Shown here piece after piece: positions 1 through 7,600 of a DNA stretch of 13,086 bases. The first letter of the stretch is position 1. Each line of letters starts with the position of its first letter. A model generated the notes under the pieces. That model did not search any database. It was not told the origin of the DNA and worked only from the letters and a program-made list of their open reading frames with translations. The DNA is taken from assembly GCA_964503615.1 (NCBI GenBank), contig CAZDBA010000135.1, positions 1 through 13,086 on the forward strand, read 5' to 3'. Source of the stretch: CAZDBA01 sp964503615 (GTDB lineage: Bacteria > Planctomycetota > Planctomycetia > Pirellulales > Pirellulaceae). Made by a program: the position numbers and the translations under genes.

Positions 1-293
1 TTAACTTTGCAGTCCGACCAGACGCTCGTCGCCGATCTGTTGGACAGCAGATGGTTCAAAAACTGGTTGGCAAACTGTCACAACAGCGACGCAACCGAAT
101 CGTCCTGGAAGTCAGAGAGACCAATTTGGCTGCCCAAATGTTCTTTCGCAACGGCGGGTTCAAAGCGGTCTCCGTATTGCGAGACTACTACGATGACGCG
201 TCCGAAGATGCTTACGTTATGCACTTCCGATATCAGGAGACTGGCGGTATTCCACTGGAACCAGTGAATCGTATCGCACGTCTTGCAGGTTAA
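1..293 (+). CDS. rimI: RimI-like GNAT N-acetyltransferase, C-terminal part (5' end outside window)
   Basis: The reading frame enters from the left edge (first full codon at base 3) and ends at TAA 291-293, giving 96 visible residues. A whole RimI is about 150-160 residues, so roughly a third is missing. The visible part begins with the acetyl-CoA-binding motif in the form R-R-R-S-V-G (family pattern R/Q-x-x-G-x-G/A, with Ser in place of the first Gly). It continues with the RimI signature L-E-V-R-x-T-N-x-A-A, a G-G-F turn, and the late R-D-Y-Y ... E-D-A-Y-V-M segment. RimI acetylates the N-terminal alanine of ribosomal protein S18 using acetyl-CoA in the cytoplasm. Related GNATs share these motifs, so the exact substrate is inferred. 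A terminator follows within 40 bases, so this is the last gene of its transcript. Confidence 0.8.
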   Translation, partial: NFAVRPDARRRSVGQQMVQKLVGKLSQQRRNRIVLEVRETNLAAQMFFRNGGFKAVSVLRDYYDDASEDAYVMHFRYQETGGIPLEPVNRIARLAG

Positions 294-327
294 ATCTGAA
301 AACGATCTGACAAAACGTCTCAAGGAC

Positions 328-376
328 AGGCCCGTTTGCAAGAGTTAAATCTTTCGAAGGGGCCTTTTGTTTTTTA
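328..376 (+). terminator. Rho-independent terminator after the RimI-like gene
   Basis: AGGCCC at 328-333 pairs with GGGCCT at 360-365. The intervening bases can form a second small stem (AAGA 340-343 with TCTT 350-353). The right arm runs directly into a T-rich tract (TTTTGTTTTTT, 365-375). The T tract is on the plus strand, so it serves the RimI-like gene. It abuts the stop codon of the convergent minus-strand gene, but that strand has no U tract here. Confidence 0.65.
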
Positions 377-1657
377 CCAGTAGATCAAGATCCAAAAAGC
401 CAACACAAGAATCAGAATTCCCAGGCCAATCGAAAATACGTTTTGCACCATCCGATTGAACGCTCTCGATTCTTTTGTCGGAGCTTTGAGCTGAAGAATT
501 TCACCGTCGCGCTCGACATGTACGACTCGGGAATCGACTCGCGTGTAACCGCCTTCGCCGTCGGGCAAGATCACCTCGTGCTCTTTTGCCGTGGGCACAT
601 CGGATCTTATAGCAGCATCCTCTTCTGGATCTTCGACTGTAAACCGGGGCGGTAGACGACGTTCAATCAAAGCAACGTTTACTGACGGTTTCGCAAAATG
701 AGCTTCGACCTGCTCAGCAGCGGAAGGGGGATCGGTCGAAGCAACCGAGCTATTTTCTGATTCGGCGTTATAGCGGCCAGGTGGGCTGGAAAGCCCAGAC
801 GGGATTGGTTTTGTCGAAACCTTTTTTTCAGGCGTTTTCTCACCCGTTTTCTTCTTAGACGACTGCCTCGATTCAGGAGGCACGGGAGCAGCCGCGTCGA
901 CTGATTTGCTTTTGGTTTTGCCAGCAGCATTTTTCGAGCCGGTTTTGGGCGTCTTTTTCTTTGGTGTTTTCTGAGCGGTCGAACTCTTAGGTTCCTGCTT
1001 GCCCTTCTTTTCAGGTTGGGACTTGGAAGACGGTTTTTCTTTTCGCGACTGCTTCTTTTTTACTGGCGGCAACATATCGGATTCGCGCGGCACATTCTCC
1101 GCATCGTCAAACGTCCGCTCTATTTGTTTTTTGTTACTTGTTTTTTTAGTTTCCTTAGCAGCCTCTCTCTTCTTCGGCTGGGGAGATCCCTCGCTAGAGT
1201 TTGGGGGACTGACATAGGTCCGGCCAGCAGGAACATCGGTGGTTGGTGTTGGCGGTGTTGGCTCCGCTATTCTGATGATCTTCTTTTTCTTTTTACGTCC
1301 CGTTCTAATCTTGGGAATCACCGGGCCGACCGAGGGGGCTTTCGTCTCGATCAAAGGAGGAGCAGGGGCGGAAGGGAGGTCAATCTGGACAAGCACATGT
1401 TCTTGACAATGCGGACAAGCAACATGGGAGCCGTTCATATCAGGCGTAACACCGAACTTGCCAGAACAATTACCACAATTGTATATAACCGGCGGCGTGG
1501 GCTTTGCCATCGGAATGGGCTCAGACTGAACTGCTCCCAAATCATCAGGAACAGACACTGCTTCATTGCAGTTAGGACATGCCACAAGCTGCCCGGCGTT
1601 TTCAGGAAGTACCTGAAACGCTGAGTCGCAAACGGGGCATTCCAAAACCACACTCAT
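374..1657 (-). CDS. Tail-anchored protein with duplicated Cys4 zinc ribbons, function unknown
   Basis: 427 residues; I do not recognise a named family beyond zinc-ribbon (MJ0042-like) proteins. Two N-terminal zinc ribbons have identical spacing: C7-x2-C10-x16-C27-x2-C30 and C61-x2-C64-x16-C81-x2-C84. The copies also share F-x-V-x-P, a G, and V-A-C-P before the second Cys pair, so they look like an internal duplication. Residues about 115-300 are a low-complexity Lys/Ser/Pro/Thr-rich stretch, probably disordered. A more ordered segment follows (about 310-395), then one membrane helix at about 406-427 that ends the protein, giving a tail-anchored topology with the zinc ribbons probably cytoplasmic. 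Start: ATG at 1657 with GGAG 11 bases upstream. It lies 68 bases after upp on the same strand and may be co-transcribed with it. A membrane-tethered binding or scaffold role is only inference. Confidence 0.8.
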   Translation of the reverse strand: MSVVLECPVCDSAFQVLPENAGQLVACPNCNEAVSVPDDLGAVQSEPIPMAKPTPPVIYNCGNCSGKFGVTPDMNGSHVACPHCQEHVLVQIDLPSAPAPPLIETKAPSVGPVIPKIRTGRKKKKKIIRIAEPTPPTPTTDVPAGRTYVSPPNSSEGSPQPKKREAAKETKKTSNKKQIERTFDDAENVPRESDMLPPVKKKQSRKEKPSSKSQPEKKGKQEPKSSTAQKTPKKKTPKTGSKNAAGKTKSKSVDAAAPVPPESRQSSKKKTGEKTPEKKVSTKPIPSGLSSPPGRYNAESENSSVASTDPPSAAEQVEAHFAKPSVNVALIERRLPPRFTVEDPEEDAAIRSDVPTAKEHEVILPDGEGGYTRVDSRVVHVERDGEILQLKAPTKESRAFNRMVQNVFSIGLGILILVLAFWILIYW

Positions 1658-1725
1658 TCAGTTTTCTTCTCCAAAATTTCGGACTTTCTTCGCTCGGAAA
1701 CCTTCATCCAAATACTCGCAAGGAT

Positions 1726-2355
1726 CTAACCTGACGTATTAAAAATTCGATCCCCGGCATCACCCAACCCTGGCAAAATAAACCGGTCTTCGTTTAACCC
1801 GTCGTCAATCGCGCAGGTGTGGATCTCAACATCGGGAAATTCGGTTTCCATTCGTTCGATCCCCTCAGGAGCTGAAAGAATAGAAAGCATTTTGATGGTC
1901 GGAACTCCCCAATCCTGTAATGCCGCAATCGCCATGGCGGCTGATCCGCCTGTTGCCAGCATCGGATCCAGGACAAATGCGATATCAACAGGAGAACTTT
2001 CCGGCAGCTTACTGTAATATCGGACTGGTTGAGCCGTTTCTTCATCGCGATACAGCCCCAAATGCCAGACTTCGGCACTGGGGATCATTGTCAGCATCGC
2101 ATCCACCATCCCAATCCCTGCTCGTAAAATCGGGACCAATCCGATTCGATTGAGCAATTGGCTACCGACGGTCTTTTGAATCGGTGTCTCAATGGGCTTT
2201 TCCGTGATCTCCAAATCACGCGTAGCGGCAAACGCTAACAACATCGAAAGTCGATTGACCGTCGCACGGAATATCTGACACTCCGTTTTTTTGTCGCGCA
2301 AAGCTGTCAGGTGGCAGGAGACCAAAGGGTGGTCCAAAAGTTTCGTTTTACTCAT
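1726..2355 (-). CDS. upp: Uracil phosphoribosyltransferase
   Basis: 209 residues, essentially the usual full length (about 208). It salvages pyrimidines by converting uracil and PRPP to UMP and pyrophosphate in the cytoplasm. Visible motifs: V-P-I-L-R-A-G-I-G at 74-82; the PRPP-binding loop D-P-M-L-A-T-G-G-S at 130-138; and the uracil-binding C-terminal segment L-P-G-L-G-D-A-G-D-R-I-F at 194-205, which ends in N-T where many homologues have G-T. ATG start at 2355, with only a weak purine-rich stretch upstream. The neighbours on the same strand are the VTT membrane protein (164 bases upstream) and the zinc-ribbon protein (68 bases downstream). Neither has an obvious link to pyrimidine salvage, so the order may be incidental. 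Confidence 0.96.
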   Translation of the reverse strand: MSKTKLLDHPLVSCHLTALRDKKTECQIFRATVNRLSMLLAFAATRDLEITEKPIETPIQKTVGSQLLNRIGLVPILRAGIGMVDAMLTMIPSAEVWHLGLYRDEETAQPVRYYSKLPESSPVDIAFVLDPMLATGGSAAMAIAALQDWGVPTIKMLSILSAPEGIERMETEFPDVEIHTCAIDDGLNEDRFILPGLGDAGDRIFNTSG

Positions 2356-2519
2356 TGTCGATCAGCCTGCTTAGATATGAATTGAACAATGCGGGACTTA
2401 TTCTACTAGAACTCAAGCGAGCGTACTGTTCAAGTCACTTGGAGTTAGCGGTTTCAGGTAAGAAAGTCAGTCCAATCATAAAAGCCATGCAAAAATCTTG
2501 TTTGACCTCTTGAACGATT

Positions 2520-3248
2520 CTACTTAGGTTCGGCTGGATTGGTTTCACCAAACTGCTTTCCACGATTTGTCCAAGCCCACATCAGCATCGCGGTGACCGG
2601 TGCTGCTATTGAAATCGTAACTGCAGGCACAAACCAGCCCTGCTGTGCGGCAAACCCACCCATAGTGCAATAGGCGATCGCGATTGCCATGTTCGCACAA
2701 ATCACCGGCGGCCAGAACCGTTTCGGCTTCATCGAATGCAGTCCAACAAAAAACACGCTTGCCTCAGCCAGCACCGGTAGTGATCGGCAAACAACCAACC
2801 CCCAAGGACCAAAACGATCGACCCAAGCTACCGTTGCCGAAATTTGTTTCGCACTTGAAAATCGCTCAATAATACGAGGGCCGAACCAACTTGATAGAAC
2901 GTAACCCAAAAGTGCGGATAGATTCAAACCCAGCCAACACACAAATACAGCGGGGATGCTTCCCAAGACTCCGCCGGCCACAGTACAAACGACACTACTG
3001 GGAATGGGCATTAACAAATCAACGATGAGTAAACCGATCACCAGGAACGAAAACTTAACAGGGTTTTCGACAAGCCAATCGGCCTCAATCAACTTCTGTG
3101 CCCAAGGCTCCAACTGGTTTGCAAAGACAAGAAATGGCACAATAGGAATAAGTAAAACGCAAACGATCAAAATCGCTAATTTCCAACGGCTGCTCAACGG
3201 TTCACGCAATGTTCTATAAAACTCCAAAACCAGAGGAGGGCAGGGCAA
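2520..3248 (-). CDS. VTT-domain (TVP38/TMEM64, DedA-like) membrane protein
   Basis: 242 residues if it starts at TTG 3248. Hydrophobic segments lie at about 23-42, 67-79, 82-120 (two segments or re-entrant), 148-170, 181-200 and 205-225. Features typical of the VTT superfamily: P-I-P-S-S-V with a following A-G-G-V-L-G (81-96), G-Y-V-L-S-S-W-F-G (115-123), and the F-G-P-W-G-x3-C-R-S-L-P segment (146-158) with the conserved Arg155 and Pro158. Bacterial VTT/DedA proteins act in the inner membrane and have been linked to lipid translocation and membrane homeostasis; the substrate here cannot be read. No ATG exists near the N-terminus. Candidate starts are TTG 3248, TTG 3227 and TTG 3209, the last with GGAG 12 bases upstream and giving 229 residues. 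The 5' end overlaps the start of the divergent signal peptidase gene. Confidence 0.85.
   Translation of the reverse strand: MPCPPLVLEFYRTLREPLSSRWKLAILIVCVLLIPIVPFLVFANQLEPWAQKLIEADWLVENPVKFSFLVIGLLIVDLLMPIPSSVVCTVAGGVLGSIPAVFVCWLGLNLSALLGYVLSSWFGPRIIERFSSAKQISATVAWVDRFGPWGLVVCRSLPVLAEASVFFVGLHSMKPKRFWPPVICANMAIAIAYCTMGGFAAQQGWFVPAVTISIAAPVTAMLMWAWTNRGKQFGETNPAEPK
3234..3239 (+). promoter_or_regulatory. Strong Shine-Dalgarno that sets the start of the first signal peptidase
   Basis: AGGAGG lies 8 bases upstream of ATG 3248. The same frame is open upstream to another ATG at 3209, but that one has no recognisable ribosome binding site. This decides for 3248 and a 459-residue protein rather than 472. 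The site lies inside the beginning of the opposite-strand VTT gene if that gene starts at 3248. Confidence 0.75.
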
Positions 3249-4627
3249 TGCTCGAAAACCTGAACCAGTTTCGTCTCCGCCTGCTGATTCTATTCTATCT
3301 TATCGTCAGTGCTGGATGGTGCGTCAGTTTGTTTGTTGGTTGTCGATCAAAAACCGAGAAAACAGAAACAGATTCTCCCGTGGCTGTGATTGCAGGCGGT
3401 TCGATGGCTCCTACATTAGTTGGAAAACACTATCAACTCGTCTGTCCCGATTGCGATTTCCCGTTCCCCGTCGACGCATTGGACAAACCAGAATCAGGCG
3501 ATGCGGTTTGCCCGAACTGTGGGTTTAGTAAAGTGCCGTACGAGGAATCAGCCAGAAACGCGCCCGAAGAGGTGCGAATCAAACTCGGAAACGACAACAT
3601 CAAACGATGGGATATCATCGCTTTCCAATTTGAAGAGTCAGAAAAGAAAGGCGTAAAACGGGTCGTTGGACTTCCCGGAGAAACGATCCAGATCAAAGAC
3701 GGCGACATTTGGGTCGATGGAAAGATTGCAGAACGATCGCAGGCTCAGAAAACATCAATGATGATTCCGCAGTTTGCCTCCCATTATTCGCCCAAGACGA
3801 TAGACACAGGTTCAAGATGGAACCTTCAAGACAATCCAAACTGGACGATTGAAAACGGACGCTTCGTCTGTCGCGCGGTAAATCGTGATTCAGGCGAAAC
3901 CGAGGCAGAACTGGCAAACGGTAAATGGGAAACAGCCGATTTAGTCTACCAGCCTACCTACTGCTTCGCATCCAGCAACAATCGAAAACCTTTGGACACG
4001 ATCGTAGACAGTTACGGATACAATCAGAACCACAGCCGACAAAAGCTGAACCCTATTGATCAAATCCGCGTAGAGTTTCCGCTCAAGCTGAAGACCGACT
4101 GTCGTTTGACGTTCTCAACATTCTGCGATGGGAAAAATGTCGTTTTCGAAATCGCTCCTAAACAATCCAGAGCGATCATTCGTGCTGACAACCAGAGCGT
4201 TAAGGGGGAACTTCCAAAAATCGAAAAGTGGGATAATGTTCATGTTGCTTTTTGCACAATGGACAGCCAGCCGACTCTGATAATCAACGATCAAACGGTG
4301 TGCGAGTTAACCCTACCCCCTCGAAAACTGGCACAGCGCGAATTACAAGACAACCAGCCTGAATTTGCTTTCGCAATTCGCATCTCCCAATCCAAAACCG
4401 ATTCCCCCCTCCCAATACAGGCAGACTCGATTGCAGTAGCATCCATGGGCCCCATCGAGATCTTTCGCGACCTGTACTATTTTTCGGACTACACCAAAGA
4501 ATTTACGTTGGGCGACGAACAATTCCTGGTCCTAGGTGACAATGTACCCATTTCGATCGATAGTCGGACTTGGAGCGAACCCTCGATAAAACGCAGGCAA
4601 ATCATTGGCACTTTATTGGCTGACTGA
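3248..4627 (+). CDS. Signal peptidase I-like serine protease with zinc ribbon and beta-rich insert (first of a pair)
   Basis: 459 residues, well above the roughly 180-330 of ordinary bacterial type I signal peptidases. These enzymes cut signal peptides from exported proteins with a Ser/Lys dyad facing the periplasm. In order: a short basic N-terminus and one hydrophobic segment (12-31); box B G-G-S-M-A-P-T-L with the nucleophile Ser52; a Cys4 zinc ribbon (C66, C69, C88, C91); box C/D R-W-D-I-I-A-F and K-R-V-V-G-L-P-G-E with general base Lys137; a long insert (about 150-405) with an alternating beta pattern at 275-400 resembling a concanavalin/laminin-G fold; and box E G-D-N-x3-S-x-D-S-R at 430-440. 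Odd points: Gly50 replaces the oxyanion Ser/Thr two residues before the nucleophile, and F-V-G-C at 29-32 resembles a weak lipobox. The gap to the second protease is 98 bases, so they are probably co-transcribed. Confidence 0.88.
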   Translation: MLENLNQFRLRLLILFYLIVSAGWCVSLFVGCRSKTEKTETDSPVAVIAGGSMAPTLVGKHYQLVCPDCDFPFPVDALDKPESGDAVCPNCGFSKVPYEESARNAPEEVRIKLGNDNIKRWDIIAFQFEESEKKGVKRVVGLPGETIQIKDGDIWVDGKIAERSQAQKTSMMIPQFASHYSPKTIDTGSRWNLQDNPNWTIENGRFVCRAVNRDSGETEAELANGKWETADLVYQPTYCFASSNNRKPLDTIVDSYGYNQNHSRQKLNPIDQIRVEFPLKLKTDCRLTFSTFCDGKNVVFEIAPKQSRAIIRADNQSVKGELPKIEKWDNVHVAFCTMDSQPTLIINDQTVCELTLPPRKLAQRELQDNQPEFAFAIRISQSKTDSPLPIQADSIAVASMGPIEIFRDLYYFSDYTKEFTLGDEQFLVLGDNVPISIDSRTWSEPSIKRRQIIGTLLAD

Positions 4628-4725
4628 GCGGAAATCTAATGATCATCGGGAAACCATAGGCGTAGGACCAAATTCAAGAAACGGCTACAATTCAGGTCAG
4701 ACCAACTCAAACGACAAAAGAGACC

Positions 4726-6627
4726 ATGGCACGACAAAAACCACGCAAAGCTTTTCCGGTAGAAACCAAGCGACGAAATTTCGAAACCCGAAGTAACGAT
4801 GTAAACCAAACATACATCAATACGGAACGCAGCGGCTTTTACGGATTCCTAAGCGATCGAGGAGTGCGAGAAACGATCGAATCTGTAATTGTTGCCATTG
4901 TTCTTGCGCTGGTTTTTCGAGCATACGAAGCAGAAGCATTCGTGATCCCGACTGGTTCAATGGCTTTTTCACTACAGGGCCAACACCGGGACATCTACTG
5001 TGAACAATGCAATTACCTTTATCAAACCGGTGCAAGTGAAGAAAGTTCCAGCTACCCACCGCAGTTGCGAAACCATGTTGAGAAGACGTTTTGTCCGATC
5101 TGTCAGTACAGAACGAAGATGAAAACGACAAACCCAGATCACCAATCGAACAACGGAGATCGAATTCTTGTCAACAAGTTTGTGTACGATTTTTCGGAAC
5201 CTGAACGTTTTGATGTGATCGTATTCAAGAATCCCAACAACGGAAAACAGAACTTTATCAAGCGGTTGATCGGCTTGCCAGGCGATCAGATCGTTATCGA
5301 AAACGGAGACCTGTTTCAGTACAACAAAAATGACGACAAAACAGACAGTCGTACGATCATTCGCAAGCCGAACAAAAAACTGGATATCATGATGCAGTTG
5401 GTGGATGATACCGATTACATCCCTCAGAAAATGCACGATGCAGGTTGGCCACTTCGTTGGCAACAGTGGGACCGTACAGAAGCAGCATCTGACTGGTCTT
5501 CGATCGTTGAATCGGCAAAACCATTATACGAAGTCAGCGCCGACGACGAAACGAAATGGCTTCGATACCGACACCTGATTCCCATCTCACGCCAACCTCC
5601 AAGTGATCCGCCGGAGAATGACGTCAACGGAAGAAGAATAACTCCACGCGAAGAACAAATTTACGAATGGGACGACATTGAGTTGGGAGAATTGCCCAAA
5701 AGACTTGATCCCAAAGACCCCAAGGGGCGATTGATCTCTGATTATTACTGCTACAACCATCGTATTTTAAAAAATGCCAATGGTTCCAACGCCAATTATG
5801 TCCAAAGTTATGGTGTGCACTGGGTCGGTGACGTTGCCACCGAATTCTGGTGCGAAGTCAAAGGCGAACAAGGCAAGATCATTCTCGAAGCGGTAGAAGG
5901 CGGTGTAAAGTACAACTGCACAATCGATGTTCAAACTGGAAAAGCGACGCTATCGACCGACAGTGAAAACGTTCAGTTTGTCGATGCTCAATCAAATATC
6001 GTCGCGGCGCCCACCGGTTCGTCCGATTTGTCAGGAGCAGGAGAATACTGCGTCTTCTTTGGAAACGTCGATGATGAGATCCGCCTTTCGATCAACAAGA
6101 AATTTGTTGAGTTTGACGCGGCCACCTTTGTTCGCAGTGACAATGTCATGCCAACATCGTTTCCTGGAGATCCTTCCAACATGGGGGATGGAGAACCTAT
6201 CTCGATCGGCGCGAAAAACGTAAGCATGGAAATCTCGCGTTTGAAAATCCTTCGGGATATCTACTATTCGTCGCCCAAAGATCTGAATAAGAATTATATC
6301 GACAACGAAACAGGGGTTTCCAACAAGCAGATTGAAAAGGTCTGGCGCTGGTTTGACGATCCCGAACTTTGGGGCTCGCCTTCAGCGGTGGCCTATTTCA
6401 GTTCCAGATTTCGCGCGAAGCCTTACGTTTACAAGTTAGGTGAAGACCAATTCCTGCCGATGGGTGACAACAGCCCGTCCAGCTTGGACGGGCGGATTTG
6501 GGATGGCCCCAAGTTCGTCAGTCGTGACATGTTGATCGGTAGGGCACTATTCATTTACTGGCCACATAGTCTCAATTCACCGATTAAGTACTTTCCCAAC
6601 TTCAAAAAGATGAAGTTTATTCGATAG
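4726..6627 (+). CDS. lepB: Signal peptidase I with zinc ribbon and very large insert (second of a pair)
   Basis: 633 residues, about twice the length of E. coli LepB. In order: a basic cytoplasmic N-terminus (1-45); a membrane helix (about 48-66); box B P-T-G-S-M with nucleophile Ser78; a Cys4 ribbon (C92, C95, C123, C126); box C F-D-V-I-V-F-K; box D K-R-L-I-G-L-P-G-D with general base Lys179; an insert of nearly 400 residues whose second half (about 366-505) is beta-rich and concanavalin/laminin-G-like, closing with R-D-I-Y-Y (510-514); and box E G-D-N-x3-S-x-D-G-R at 580-590. The catalytic set is complete. Deviations: F-S replaces the usual P-T after the S-M-A of box B (Phe81), and D-G-R replaces D-S-R. 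ATG 4726 has only a weak purine stretch (AAAAGAG) upstream. It shares its whole architecture with the preceding gene, suggesting ancient duplication. Of the two it looks more like the housekeeping enzyme (inference). Confidence 0.92.
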   Translation: MARQKPRKAFPVETKRRNFETRSNDVNQTYINTERSGFYGFLSDRGVRETIESVIVAIVLALVFRAYEAEAFVIPTGSMAFSLQGQHRDIYCEQCNYLYQTGASEESSSYPPQLRNHVEKTFCPICQYRTKMKTTNPDHQSNNGDRILVNKFVYDFSEPERFDVIVFKNPNNGKQNFIKRLIGLPGDQIVIENGDLFQYNKNDDKTDSRTIIRKPNKKLDIMMQLVDDTDYIPQKMHDAGWPLRWQQWDRTEAASDWSSIVESAKPLYEVSADDETKWLRYRHLIPISRQPPSDPPENDVNGRRITPREEQIYEWDDIELGELPKRLDPKDPKGRLISDYYCYNHRILKNANGSNANYVQSYGVHWVGDVATEFWCEVKGEQGKIILEAVEGGVKYNCTIDVQTGKATLSTDSENVQFVDAQSNIVAAPTGSSDLSGAGEYCVFFGNVDDEIRLSINKKFVEFDAATFVRSDNVMPTSFPGDPSNMGDGEPISIGAKNVSMEISRLKILRDIYYSSPKDLNKNYIDNETGVSNKQIEKVWRWFDDPELWGSPSAVAYFSSRFRAKPYVYKLGEDQFLPMGDNSPSSLDGRIWDGPKFVSRDMLIGRALFIYWPHSLNSPIKYFPNFKKMKFIR

Positions 6628-6710
6628 GAATTAACCAAAGTCGGCTCAAAGATCCCGTCTCATCCGAGCGGTTAAACAGTCGCAAGCAATAATCGGTCTA
6701 AGTAAGCCAC

Positions 6711-6715
6711 GGAGG
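6711..6715 (+). promoter_or_regulatory. Shine-Dalgarno of the LptB-type gene
   Basis: GGAGG lies 4 bases before ATG 6720. It is slightly close but is the clearest site in the 92-base gap after the second signal peptidase, and it fixes the start of the ATPase. Confidence 0.65.
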
Positions 6716-6719
6716 TCTT

Positions 6720-7547
6720 ATGTCAATTCTTACAGTCGACGGTCTTGTCAAATCGTATGGTCGACGCCGTGTTGTGGATGGCGTTTCGATGGATGTCAAT
6801 GCCGGCGAGATCGTCGGCCTGCTTGGTCCCAACGGAGCCGGGAAAACAACAACGTTCCGCATGATCTGCGGAATGACTCGCCCCGAAAAGGGACAAGTCT
6901 TTCTCAGAGGCGAGAACGTTACTCGCTGGCCAATGTACATTCGCTCGAAAGAGGGCGGCATGGGCTACCTACCGCAACAGTCCAGCGTGTTTGCCAAACT
7001 CTCTGCGGAAGACAATCTACTGGGGATCATGCAACTTTTGAACTTTGACCGTAGTCGGCAACGTGAACGATGTGATGAATTGCTCGCGAAGTTCAAAATA
7101 ACTCACATTCGAAAAACAGCGGCGGGTCGACTGTCCGGTGGCGAACGACGACGTCTTGAGATTGCCCGCTGTCTCGTATCCGAACCGGATATCATCATGC
7201 TCGACGAACCGTTTGCGGGTATCGACCCCGTCACGGTCCAAAGTATCCAAGTGATCATCGCAGAGTTGGCAGCAGATGGAATCGCGATCCTGATTACCGA
7301 TCACGCCGCCCGAGAAATCCTGCAAATCACAAACAAAACGTATGTTGTGAGCGAAGGAAAAATCCTTGTCAGCGGGACGACCGAAGAGATCGTGCAACAC
7401 GAAGAGGTGAAATCAAAGTATCTGGGTGAGATCGAACTCCAGACGAACAAAGGGCCCCGTCCGCCCAAAATTCAATTCACAAAAAAAGAACGAACCAACC
7501 AACGAGTTCGGCCCCGCGAATCTCCTTTTCGAAAAACCGATCTCTAA
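6720..7547 (+). CDS. lptB: LptB-type ABC transporter ATPase (LPS export)
   Basis: 275 residues. LptB is the cytoplasmic ATPase of the LptB2FG complex, which extracts lipopolysaccharide from the inner membrane and pushes it along the LptC-LptA bridge. Visible: Walker A G-P-N-G-A-G-K-T (36-43), signature L-S-G-G-E (138-142), Walker B I-I-M-L-D-E-P (158-164) followed by F-A-G-I-D-P, and the switch His195 in I-T-D-H-A-A-R-E. The D-H-x-x-R-E context and the late Y-L-G-E are LptB hallmarks, although E. coli has N-V where this protein has A-A. After the usual end near residue 241 there is a basic, Pro-containing tail of about 34 residues. It follows the two signal peptidases by 92 bases, consistent with an envelope-biogenesis transcript. 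No other lpt gene is in the window. Confidence 0.9.
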   Translation: MSILTVDGLVKSYGRRRVVDGVSMDVNAGEIVGLLGPNGAGKTTTFRMICGMTRPEKGQVFLRGENVTRWPMYIRSKEGGMGYLPQQSSVFAKLSAEDNLLGIMQLLNFDRSRQRERCDELLAKFKITHIRKTAAGRLSGGERRRLEIARCLVSEPDIIMLDEPFAGIDPVTVQSIQVIIAELAADGIAILITDHAAREILQITNKTYVVSEGKILVSGTTEEIVQHEEVKSKYLGEIELQTNKGPRPPKIQFTKKERTNQRVRPRESPFRKTDL

Positions 7548-7600
7548 CCAACGTTCGAATGAAATAACACAACCGACAAACGTATTTCCAATCGCCCACC

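Noticed and set aside
1016..1624. Long plus-strand open frame of about 200 codons opposite the zinc-ribbon gene
   Set aside because: It mirrors the Lys/Ser-rich linker and zinc ribbons of the real gene, is unnaturally rich in Arg, Phe and Leu, and has no recognisable domain or ribosome site.
3209..3247. Earlier ATG at 3209 as start of the first signal peptidase
   Set aside because: No ribosome site before it, whereas ATG 3248 has AGGAGG at good spacing.
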